64,000 nucleotides of DNA from Acidobacteriaceae bacterium KBS 146 (lineage in GTDB: Bacteria > Acidobacteriota > Terriglobia > Terriglobales > Acidobacteriaceae): the NCBI GenBank assembly GCA_000688615.1, contig JHVA01000001.1, positions 558,001 through 622,000 of the forward strand. The letters run 5' to 3'. Of this stretch, positions 34,135 through 42,032 are shown one piece after another. Every line of letters begins with the position of its first letter. Positions within the stretch are counted from its first letter, which is position 1. The position numbers were made by a program, and so were the translations under genes. Below the pieces are notes generated by a model that was not told the origin of the DNA, did not search any database, and saw nothing but the letters and a program-made list of their open reading frames with translations.

Positions 34135-34972
34135 CCTTCGGGGCACCTACGGGAGACGCTGGAAGAGCTCGCGTTGCCCCTGTCGATATACCGCCGTCGA
34201 CGAGCAAAATCTGTCCAGTCACGTAACGGCTTTCCTCCGAAGCAAGAAAGACTACCGGACCATCTAAGTCGTCCGGTCTGCCGGGACGTTTTAGAGGAAT
34301 ACGATCGCAAAGATACTGAACCCATTCCTTGTTTTCATACATGACCTTGTTCTGCGCAGTCTTGAACCATCCTGGCGCCAGACAATTGACCGTAATGCCG
34401 TGTGGCCCCCAGTCATCTGCCAGGCTCATTGTTAATTGGCGGATACCTCCCCGACTTGCGCCGTACGGCCCAAGCCCTGCATATCCGGCAACGGAAGTTA
34501 CCGAACCGATATTGATGATGCGACCGTATTCGCGCTTTATCATACCTTTGGCCACTGCCTGTGCGACAAAGAACGATCCACGCAAATTGGTATCAAGAAT
34601 CTGGTTCCAGTCTTCCCAGGTCACCTCTGTAGCGGGCTTGCGAATATTCATTCCTGCGTTGTTTACAAGAATATCGATCTTCCCAAACGCCGCAGATGCA
34701 TCACTTATGGCAGCCTGAATTGATTGCTCGCTGCAGACATCCAGGGAGACGGAGGCACAGCGGCATCCCAGTTCTCGAAGTTCCGATTCAAATGCCTGTA
34801 GGCTAGCTTTGTTGCGACTCGTCAAAATCAGATCCGCGCCAGCACGGGCCAGCGCACGCGCAAAATACTGTCCAAGACCACGACTGGTGCCCGTCACCAA
34901 AGCTACGCGGTTCGTCAGATCAAAAAATGAGGAATGCTGCGATGATGCGGAAGAAGAGATATCTGTTTTCAT
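34127..34972 (-). CDS. Short-chain dehydrogenase/reductase with Arg in place of the catalytic Lys
   Basis: 281 residues. Nucleotide motif TGTSRGLG (about 27-34), NNAG (about 104-107), N129, S157 and Y170 are present. The catalytic Y-x-x-x-K reads Y170-G-A-S-R174: Lys is replaced by Arg. The closest family look is the gluconate 5-dehydrogenase/2-deoxy-D-gluconate dehydrogenase group of classical SDRs. A gap of 12 bases follows the zinc dehydrogenase, so it is second in that operon. Function may be altered by the Lys change, or Arg may do the job. Confidence 0.88.
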   Translation of the reverse strand: MKTDISSSASSQHSSFFDLTNRVALVTGTSRGLGQYFARALARAGADLILTSRNKASLQAFESELRELGCRCASVSLDVCSEQSIQAAISDASAAFGKIDILVNNAGMNIRKPATEVTWEDWNQILDTNLRGSFFVAQAVAKGMIKREYGRIINIGSVTSVAGYAGLGPYGASRGGIRQLTMSLADDWGPHGITVNCLAPGWFKTAQNKVMYENKEWVQYLCDRIPLKRPGRPDDLDGPVVFLASEESRYVTGQILLVDGGISTGATRALPASPVGAPKAT

Positions 34973-34984
34973 TCCTATGCCTGG

Positions 34985-36034
34985 TTAGTTTGAATTTGGC
35001 GTGAGGATAATTTTGATGAGGTTAGGTTCTTTTCGATAGAGCCGATCAAATGCTTCCCCGCCCTTCGAGAGGGGTTCCACCGCAGAGATTAGAGGAGACA
35101 CATCGATCTGACGCGATGCCATAAGTTCGATGGCACGCGGATATTCCCCTGCTGATGCTGCAGAACCTTGCAGCCTGATCTGCCGGGTCACTACTGCTTG
35201 CAGTGGCAGTTGTACCTCAGCCTCTATATTTCCAACGAGAGTGACTGTCCCCCCTTTTCGTACGGAGGCGATAGCCGTCTTCACTGTTGTACCGAAGCCT
35301 ACCGCTTCGAAAACATGGTCGACACCCTCCGGATACTTTTCAGAGATAGTTGTCATTGGAGTAGAAGCGCTACCTTCTTTTTGTAAATGGATGCTGGTGT
35401 GGGCGCCGGAACCTCTCGCCGCCTCTACACGGCTCTTGTCCGGATCGGCAACGAAGATATGAGAAGCGCCTTCAACCCTTAAGGCTTGCACAATCAGCGT
35501 TCCTATCATGCCAGCACCAAGTACAAGAGCGGTCTCACCCTGCCGAAAGCCAGATACGGAGACAGCATGCAAAGCCACAGAAACTGCCTCGATCATTGCC
35601 GCTTCTGTGAATGACAATTCTGGAGGTAACCGATGCATTACACGTGTCGGTATCGCAAGATATTCAGCGAAGGCTCCGTGTCGACGGTAATCCTTGCAGG
35701 AAACACCAAAAACCTCACGAGAATCGCACAGATTGATCTCTCCCCGTTTGCAGTACTCGCACTTTCCGCAGTAGAGGGTTGAGTCGAAGGTGACACGGTC
35801 ACCCACGTGCCAGTCGGTTACATCGCGACCCACCTTGGCAATGACCCCTGCCGCTTCATGCCCCATAATCAGAGGCGGTATTCGCCGGCCTGAAGATCCG
35901 TCATAGCCGTGCACATCACTTCCGCAGATTCCACAAGCTTCCACCCGAAGCAAAATTTCATCCGGAGACAGTTCCGGTACGGGAAAATCCACAAGTTGTA
36001 GCTGACGATATTCCGAGAGCAAGAGGGCGTTCAT
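34985..36034 (-). CDS. Zinc-dependent polyol/threonine-type dehydrogenase
   Basis: 349 residues. Catalytic zinc residues (GICGSDVHGYDG, GHEAAG) and structural zinc Cys (CGKCEYCKRGEINLC) are present, with a nucleotide-binding region near 168-230 (ALVLGAGMIGTLIVQALRVE). It resembles sorbitol dehydrogenase, L-threonine 3-dehydrogenase and related enzymes. Acts on a sugar or polyol by inference from its neighbours. ATG 36034 is used because upstream in-frame TTG codons have no site. First gene of an operon with the SDR. Confidence 0.87.
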   Translation of the reverse strand: MNALLLSEYRQLQLVDFPVPELSPDEILLRVEACGICGSDVHGYDGSSGRRIPPLIMGHEAAGVIAKVGRDVTDWHVGDRVTFDSTLYCGKCEYCKRGEINLCDSREVFGVSCKDYRRHGAFAEYLAIPTRVMHRLPPELSFTEAAMIEAVSVALHAVSVSGFRQGETALVLGAGMIGTLIVQALRVEGASHIFVADPDKSRVEAARGSGAHTSIHLQKEGSASTPMTTISEKYPEGVDHVFEAVGFGTTVKTAIASVRKGGTVTLVGNIEAEVQLPLQAVVTRQIRLQGSAASAGEYPRAIELMASRQIDVSPLISAVEPLSKGGEAFDRLYRKEPNLIKIILTPNSN

Positions 36035-36220
36035 GGATACCAACTTTACACGAAGGTGCGCTCTTCACGCCCTAAGATCGGCAAATTGAGTCAATTAGCA
36101 AAGTTTGACATCACGTGGATAAGAAGGTGACAATTCGCGCCCTAGTCCTTCCTATACTCACCCTCGTTCCATCTCTTCGGCTACGACCGGATGGATAGCC
36201 ACAATTCACTGGAGGGATGC

Positions 36221-37300
36221 GTGCCACGAGGTTTTCACAAACAAATACGCTGGCCTGCCGCAACCATCGCCATCGTTGTCAGCCTGGCTTGCTCTTTACG
36301 CGCACAGACACCACAAGTCCCACCTGTGCCGGAAAATCACGCAGGCCATGTTCCTGTTATCTCCGGCGGTTTTGCCTATATCCACAATGTAAATGGTGGC
36401 GTCACGACACTTCTGCCACAAATCAATCCTATTCTTCTCGTTCCGTTCGGCTCTCATGTTTTGCTTGAATCACGAACGGACTTCACCGGATTCTTTCAAA
36501 GAGAAAACCAGACATCGGGTCCGTTCAAAGGAAAGGTCTTCAAAACCGTTGACTTCGCGCAGATAGATTGGTTGGCGAATAGTCACGCAATTCTAAGTGT
36601 CGGTAAGTATTTGCTTCCATTCGGTCTCTACAATGAACGCCTCGTGCCTGTGTGGATCCGCAACCTGCAGGATTCTCCAATCACGGCGGCTATCGGGACT
36701 CGCACTAGCGGCGCGGGAGATGGAATCATGCTTCGTGGACTCGTACTCCAGCGAAGCGCCTACTCGATACAGTATTCCAGTTACTTTTCCGCACGCAGTG
36801 GGGTTAATCAACTGGAGGCTGCGCGCACTGCCGGTGGCGACTCAAGTATCTATCTGACGAGGCTACGTCTTGAAGCAGGTGTGTCTTACCAGCGTTTTTT
36901 ACAGCAACGAAATATCAATAGCGTTGCCACATATATCTCATGGCAGCCTCGCACTGTTCCTCTGGACCTGAAGGCTGAGGGGGACTTCAACTACAACGGG
37001 CGGGGTTATTGGACTGAGGCAGCTTATCGCCTCCAGCAACTCCCAATCCCCGCGCTTGCCCGCAACATTCAATTGGTAACGCGCATGCAGCAATTCTTTC
37101 CTCTTCACGGCGGAGGTAATAGCCTGCCGACGGTCGATACTCACCGAATCGATTTTGGTTTGAACTACTACATTCGTGACGACATCCGCTTTGTCTCCAG
37201 TTACGGGAGGAGCTTCAGTGAACGGGGAAATGCGAACGTCTGGAATGTCGGAGTTACATATCGATTTCTATTCCCTCTTTTTCCTGCGAGGAAAAAATGA
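36221..37300 (+). CDS. Outer-membrane beta-barrel protein, first gene of a redox operon
   Basis: 359 residues from GTG 36221, which has GGAGGG just upstream (36211-36216) and gives a normal signal peptide (PAATIAIVVSLACSLRAQ). ATG 36191 would add ten residues. The mature chain is rich in alternating hydrophobic/aromatic strands (ILLVPFGSHVLLESRTDFTG, VATYISWQPRTVPLDLKAEG) and ends in a Phe-containing terminal strand (NVWNVGVTYRFLFPLFPARK). Probable porin-like barrel, family not identified. Its stop overlaps the next start (ATGA). Confidence 0.7.
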   Translation: MPRGFHKQIRWPAATIAIVVSLACSLRAQTPQVPPVPENHAGHVPVISGGFAYIHNVNGGVTTLLPQINPILLVPFGSHVLLESRTDFTGFFQRENQTSGPFKGKVFKTVDFAQIDWLANSHAILSVGKYLLPFGLYNERLVPVWIRNLQDSPITAAIGTRTSGAGDGIMLRGLVLQRSAYSIQYSSYFSARSGVNQLEAARTAGGDSSIYLTRLRLEAGVSYQRFLQQRNINSVATYISWQPRTVPLDLKAEGDFNYNGRGYWTEAAYRLQQLPIPALARNIQLVTRMQQFFPLHGGGNSLPTVDTHRIDFGLNYYIRDDIRFVSSYGRSFSERGNANVWNVGVTYRFLFPLFPARKK

Positions 37301-37587
37301 AACCTCGATCTCTCGTTCAAGTACTCTTTCTTTTTTTCATCACGGCTACAGCAACCGCGATCTTCTCGTACGGGCAGCAGCAGGACCAGTCGAAGGTGCC
37401 GGCCAGTCAGAAACCGCAGACACCAAAAACTGGAGAGCAGGTGTTCAACAACAATTGCTCGCGCTGCCATACCCCTCCGATGGCCATTTCTCCCAGAATT
37501 ACGGGCACAATCGTCATGCATATGCGGACGCGTGCACGACTCTCTCGGCAAGATGAGAAGCTACTGCTCCAATATTTAGCGCCATAA
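37297..37587 (+). CDS. Small periplasmic c-type cytochrome
   Basis: 96 residues. A hydrophobic signal or anchor (VQVLFLFFITATATAIFS) precedes a single haem site C54-x2-C57-H58 (NNCSRCHTPP). Met candidates (M74, M76) follow as the sixth ligand. Too short for a classical cytochrome c domain of more than 100 residues, so it resembles compact monohaem cytochromes. Overlaps the barrel gene by 4 bases and precedes the CuA protein, so electron transfer among them is inferred. Confidence 0.82.
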   Translation: MKPRSLVQVLFLFFITATATAIFSYGQQQDQSKVPASQKPQTPKTGEQVFNNNCSRCHTPPMAISPRITGTIVMHMRTRARLSRQDEKLLLQYLAP

Positions 37588-37628
37588 TGGCTGCTCGAAA
37601 ATGAAATATCGCATGGAGGATTCTGAGA

Positions 37629-37982
37629 GTGAAATGGATCAAATGCATCGTACTTGCGCTGCTGCTCGCAACCCAAAGCATTACCATCGCCCAAGCCCAG
37701 CCAGCCCAAAAGACCATTGAAATTCATGCACATCGCTTTAGCTTTGAGCCCGCTGAGATCACCCTAAAACGAAACGAAACAGTTCGATTGCGTCTTGTCT
37801 CGGAAGATGTTACCCATGCCCTCCTGGTGCCGGATCTCAACATTAATCAAGAGATCAAAAAGGGCAACCCTGTTGAGATCGAAGTAACGCCGACTACCGT
37901 CGGGGATTTTCATGGTCAATGTGGGCACTTTTGTGGAAATGGGCATGGATCAATGACGTTTGTAGTTCATGTAGAAGAGTGA
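37629..37982 (+). CDS. Secreted CuA-domain protein (cytochrome c oxidase subunit II-like)
   Basis: 117 residues. A signal peptide (CIVLALLLATQSITIAQAQ) and then one cupredoxin domain with a complete CuA set: H63 (DVTHALLVPDL) and C98-x3-C102-x3-H106-x2-M109 (CGHFCGNGHGSM). It lacks the two membrane helices of subunit II, so it looks like a soluble periplasmic CuA carrier. GTG 37629 has GGAGGA at 37615-37620. It sits between two cytochromes c and may pass electrons between them. No oxidase subunit I gene is nearby. Confidence 0.88.
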   Translation: MKWIKCIVLALLLATQSITIAQAQPAQKTIEIHAHRFSFEPAEITLKRNETVRLRLVSEDVTHALLVPDLNINQEIKKGNPVEIEVTPTTVGDFHGQCGHFCGNGHGSMTFVVHVEE

Positions 37983-37985
37983 TTT

Positions 37986-38474
37986 ATGAATGTTCGGCAG
38001 ATCACGATCGTATGCTCTTTGATGGTTAGTCTTCTCGCCGGCTGCCGGGCAACGCCTCCCGGTTACCTGGAGGCGTCTGCGGTTGACTGGACCAAGCATC
38101 ACGTGACGGTGGGTGGTGAGCATATTAAAAATCCTTTCCCCGCCACTTCTGCCAAGATCGAAGATGGCAAGAAGATATTCGCCTTCTACTGCGTCGTATG
38201 TCATGGGCGGGACGGGCAGAATACAGGTGTTCCTTTTGCAAGCAAGTTGTCTCCTCCTGTACCCTCTCTTGCTTCGCTGCATGTACAGACCTACACCGAT
38301 GGACAGCTCAAATGGATCATCGAAAACGGGATAGAACCTTCAGGAATGCCCGCGTCAAAGGGCATTCTTAGTGAAGACGATATCTGGAAGATCGTGATCT
38401 ATCTACGCCATCTACCCCCTGCAGGAAGTTTGGGGGAACCCCGTGCTTATACAGGCGACGAATACGAAAAGTAG
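37986..38474 (+). CDS. Lipoprotein c-type cytochrome
   Basis: 162 residues. A lipobox ends the signal peptide (SLLAGC, Cys20), so the mature protein is likely lipid-anchored. One haem site C69-x2-C72-H73 (CVVCHGRDG) is followed by a Met ligand (M121, in PSGMPA) at typical distance. The layout is that of a class I cytochrome c subunit. Starts 3 bases after the CuA gene. A possible electron exchange partner of CuA. Confidence 0.87.
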   Translation: MNVRQITIVCSLMVSLLAGCRATPPGYLEASAVDWTKHHVTVGGEHIKNPFPATSAKIEDGKKIFAFYCVVCHGRDGQNTGVPFASKLSPPVPSLASLHVQTYTDGQLKWIIENGIEPSGMPASKGILSEDDIWKIVIYLRHLPPAGSLGEPRAYTGDEYEK

Positions 38475-38485
38475 CCGGAGTTTAA

Positions 38486-39490
38486 ATGAATGTCTTTACG
38501 ACATCGACGCAAAAGCCTTCAGCCCACGATCAGGTTTTGGCTGATGTCGAAATGCCTTATCATGCGACTTACTACCCTCTCGGGTTTCCTGTCGATATGA
38601 TAAGCAACTCCCAGCGCGTTTTAGATGCGGCAGCTGAGAGTTGGGGACAATTCAGACAGAGGTTTACCGTCCCGCCACTTACCGTAAGGCTTGGAGTCAC
38701 ACAGAACCCTGATGATCTCTACTCCCTCCCTCAGGCTCCAATCTGCCGACTTGATCACCACCTTGTATCCCACATTGCGGATTCATATAACTTCGCGACT
38801 TGCGATCTCAACGAAGGATCCGCCTTTGGCTGGGTTACCGAGCGAACGGTGGAGGCACCCCTATACCTCCGCTATCACTTCCTTGAAGCATCGGCTCTAT
38901 GCATGATCGCTGCGAGTCGGGCATCTCCCCTTCATGCGGCATGCGTCAGTATGGATGGATTCGGCCTGCTACTGTGCGGTGACTCGGGCGCAGGAAAATC
39001 ATCTTTAGCCTTTGCTGCTGGCCGCTCCGGATTTACCTATACCTGTGACGATGCCAGCTATCTATTACTGAATCGTAAGCCTCCGACTGTCGTCGGGAAC
39101 TGTCATCAATTTCGTTTACGGGAGTCTGGGACCATACTTTTTCCTGAGTTACAGGGCCGCACCGTAACACCGCGGGCTGCAGGAAAGCCGTCTCTGGAAA
39201 TTCCAACGTCTGAATTCGGCGACATTCTTACTTGTGAGCTTACATCGATTAGTGCCATCGTTTTTCTCAATAGACAGAACGTGACACAGGAGAACATTCT
39301 TCCGTTCTCTAAAAGCGAAGCTGCTCGATGGTTCAGACAGTCTCAAGTGTTTAAAACAACATCCCTGCCACTTCAGCTATCAGCAATCGAACGTCTTACC
39401 AATCTACCAATCTTTGAGATGCGGTACACGAATCTGGATTGGGCAGTTGAGTGTCTTCGCCAGCTGGCAACCGGAGGAAGCGCCGGATGA
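38486..39490 (+). CDS. HPr-kinase-like ATP-binding protein
   Basis: 334 residues. Residues about 145-200 match the HPr kinase/phosphatase-like P-loop core: LHAACVSMDGFGLLLCG (His150), Walker A GDSGAGKSS (165-173), then DDAS (188-191). The N-terminal 140 residues do not match the HprK N-domain. Relatives of this kinase group occur beside nucleotidyltransferase proteins in lasso-peptide and other peptide-maturation loci. Substrate here is unknown; no HPr gene or precursor peptide is visible. CGGAG precedes ATG 38486, and the stop overlaps the next gene. Confidence 0.82.
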   Translation: MNVFTTSTQKPSAHDQVLADVEMPYHATYYPLGFPVDMISNSQRVLDAAAESWGQFRQRFTVPPLTVRLGVTQNPDDLYSLPQAPICRLDHHLVSHIADSYNFATCDLNEGSAFGWVTERTVEAPLYLRYHFLEASALCMIAASRASPLHAACVSMDGFGLLLCGDSGAGKSSLAFAAGRSGFTYTCDDASYLLLNRKPPTVVGNCHQFRLRESGTILFPELQGRTVTPRAAGKPSLEIPTSEFGDILTCELTSISAIVFLNRQNVTQENILPFSKSEAARWFRQSQVFKTTSLPLQLSAIERLTNLPIFEMRYTNLDWAVECLRQLATGGSAG

Positions 39491-41937
39491 TCTCTCAGAA
39501 CAATTCGAACCTTCCAACTGAGGTGGAGGCCCTTCTGCGGGCATTACAGCTGTCCGAGCCAAACCTCCAACCCTTAGAGCACCTCAGCGAGGCCCAATGG
39601 AGCAGTCTCTTACCGTTTTGCGAAATCTCCCATCTCACTCTTCCGCTCTCAAGCCTCCCTTTGATAAATGCTCCTCTGTGGGTGCGCGAGCGCCTCGTGC
39701 AAAATCTGAGCGACAACGCGAAGCGGTATCAAGCAATAAAGTCCTCCTACCGTCAAGCATCCCTCGCTCTGGAGCAATCCGGGGTTGAACACATTGTGAT
39801 CAAGGGTTTCACTCAATCTCCCGACTACGTCCAACGGCCGGAGCTGAGATTCCAATCTGATCTCGATCTCTTTTGCCCCCCGGGTCAAATCGACGCTGCA
39901 CGGAGCGCATTGGGAAGGATCGGATACCAGCCTTCATTAATCAACGGCACCCTCACTGCGGATCATGATCACGCCCTGGTTCGATCCGGTAGTTGGTCCT
40001 GGAAAGGAAACCCTTTCGACCCAGAGATGCCTCTGGGAATCGAGCTTCATTTCTGTCTATGGAATACACACGTATCGAAGCTAAACCTGCCAGAGATCGA
40101 ACAATTCTGGCAAAATCGTATAGTACGCAAGATTGATGATTTTTCGTTTCCTTGTCTAAGTCAGGAAGACCATCTCGGATACCTCTGCCTCCACATTCTT
40201 CGCAATATCTTTTTGCGCGACTGGATCGTTCATCATGTATATGAACTGGCCACGTTCCTCCACGCCAACGCGGAGAATAATGAATTTTGGAGCAGATGGA
40301 TAAAATCTCACTCTGAGACCCTTCGTTCGTTAGAAGCGATCGCCTTTTATCACGCAACATCCTGGTTCGGCTGCCGACTTCATCCGTGTGCACAACAAGA
40401 GATTGAACGTCTTGCTCTCCCTCAGCAGGCCTGGCTCGAACGATTTTCCGATTCCGCCTTGAGCAACATGTTCCATCAAAATAAAGATGGACTATGGCTT
40501 CACCTTAGCCTTGTTCCTTCATTCAAAGACAAGTTGCACATCTTCAGGCGAACCATGTTGCCTCCCCAGATAGCAGGGTGGAGTTCACCAAAAGTCAATA
40601 TAAGAAATAAACGCGTCGTTGAAGAATCTACCAATCCATTGGTCCGATACGTGGGATATCTCGTATCACGATCTGTCAGCCACAGCAAAGCAAGTATCGC
40701 AACCCTGTTTCGTGGCTTCAGCTGGTGGATCGCGCAACACCGTCTCCCCTCAGCTTATTGGCTCTTCTTGCTGGCTTCCTTTTTCTTCAACCTGGGACTC
40801 TCAATCTTTTATTTTCTTTTCAATCTCTTTCTTGCAGGACACGGCTACGACGAGAAGGCTCTAGGGCAACTCACGAGTGCAACAGCCATTGGAAATCTTG
40901 CAGGTGCATTTCCGGCCGCCCTCTTAATCAGGAAGATCGGACTTCGGCCCATCCTGCTCACATGCTTCGTGATGGCCGTCTTCCTATCCGCTGCGCGGGC
41001 ACTGTTCTTATCGTTCTCCTCGCAGCTCATTCTTGCGGCCTTCGCCGGCATCACGCTTTCAGTATGGGCTGTATGTTTGTCGCCAGCAGTTGCACGTCTT
41101 ACTCAAGAAAGACAACGTCCTCGCGCTTTTAGTCTGCTATTTTCTCTTGGCATCGGCCTTGGAGCCATTGCAGGGCTGCTTGGAAGCCGCCTACCTTCAC
41201 TCGTCTCACACACACTCATCCACCGTGTTGTTGAGGACTCACAACAGCTTGTTTTACTACTTTCTTGCGTAATTGTTGCTATTGGCATTTGGCCTGTATC
41301 ACGCCTTAAATTTGATCAAAACACTCCAGTTCCAGAGCGCCGCACTCCATTAACAACTTCACCCTTTTTAATGCGCTTTTTACCCGCCGTAGCTGTATGG
41401 GCACTAGTTACGGGGTCATTTTCTCCGTTGGCAACCGTCTACTTGGCCAAAAGTGTCCAGTTGTCTTTGCATGACATCGGAAATGTATTTGCCCTATCGC
41501 AAAGCATGCAGGTGGTTGCTGTCTTTTTGGCACCGCTCTTATTTCGTCGGGCTGGATTGATCCCGGGGATCCTGCTTACGCAGCTTGGTACAGCAGCCTC
41601 ATTGGTGCTGCTCAGTTCCTCCACAAATGCCTCTCTTGCAGTAACCTCTTACATTTTCTTTTCTGCATTTCAGTGGATGAACGAACCTGGCATCTACAGC
41701 CTCTTGATGAACGCAGTCTCACCTTCCGATCAGAGCACCGCATCAGCTTCAAATAGCTTTGTTGTTTCCGCATCTCAGGCATTTGCGGCAACACTCTTTG
41801 GAGCGGCCGTCACACACTATGGATACTCGCTCTCGATTCGTTGTATAGCTTGTGTTGCACTACTCTCGGCCATTCTGTTTGCAAATTTGCGGCAGAGAAA
41901 GGCGATACAGCAGGAGTCGTCTGCGGTGTTGAGTTGA
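39487..41937 (+). CDS. Nucleotidyltransferase-MFS transporter fusion protein
   Basis: 816 residues. The N-terminal half (about 1-370) resembles the NTP_transf_5-type family: HIVIKG at about 102-107 and R121-F-Q-S-D125-L-D127 as the metal-binding D-x-D. Residues about 400-816 carry some 11-12 membrane helices in an MFS pattern (LLIRKIGLRPILLTC near helices 2-3). Fusion of these two units is unusual. ATG 39487 overlaps the kinase stop (ATGA) and has GGAGGAAG at 39475-39482. A kinase-transferase-exporter pathway for a small molecule or peptide is inferred, not shown. Confidence 0.83.
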   Translation: MISQNNSNLPTEVEALLRALQLSEPNLQPLEHLSEAQWSSLLPFCEISHLTLPLSSLPLINAPLWVRERLVQNLSDNAKRYQAIKSSYRQASLALEQSGVEHIVIKGFTQSPDYVQRPELRFQSDLDLFCPPGQIDAARSALGRIGYQPSLINGTLTADHDHALVRSGSWSWKGNPFDPEMPLGIELHFCLWNTHVSKLNLPEIEQFWQNRIVRKIDDFSFPCLSQEDHLGYLCLHILRNIFLRDWIVHHVYELATFLHANAENNEFWSRWIKSHSETLRSLEAIAFYHATSWFGCRLHPCAQQEIERLALPQQAWLERFSDSALSNMFHQNKDGLWLHLSLVPSFKDKLHIFRRTMLPPQIAGWSSPKVNIRNKRVVEESTNPLVRYVGYLVSRSVSHSKASIATLFRGFSWWIAQHRLPSAYWLFLLASFFFNLGLSIFYFLFNLFLAGHGYDEKALGQLTSATAIGNLAGAFPAALLIRKIGLRPILLTCFVMAVFLSAARALFLSFSSQLILAAFAGITLSVWAVCLSPAVARLTQERQRPRAFSLLFSLGIGLGAIAGLLGSRLPSLVSHTLIHRVVEDSQQLVLLLSCVIVAIGIWPVSRLKFDQNTPVPERRTPLTTSPFLMRFLPAVAVWALVTGSFSPLATVYLAKSVQLSLHDIGNVFALSQSMQVVAVFLAPLLFRRAGLIPGILLTQLGTAASLVLLSSSTNASLAVTSYIFFSAFQWMNEPGIYSLLMNAVSPSDQSTASASNSFVVSASQAFAATLFGAAVTHYGYSLSIRCIACVALLSAILFANLRQRKAIQQESSAVLS

Positions 41938-41985
41938 ATTTCTATACGCAACATCACATATAAAAATGTATCTAACAAAAACAAG

Positions 41986-42018
41986 GGCTGCGCGGAGAGC
42001 GCAGCCCTGTTCTTAGTT
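41986..42018 (-). terminator. Terminator of pnp, possibly bidirectional
   Basis: AGGGCTGCGC (41986-41995) pairs with GCGCAGCCCT (42001-42010) around GGAGA. On the minus strand the stem is followed by TGTTTTTGTT, a good T-run for pnp; on the plus strand GTTCTT follows, so it may also end the upstream operon. Confidence 0.85.
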
Positions 42019-42032
42019 AGGTTGACCTACAA

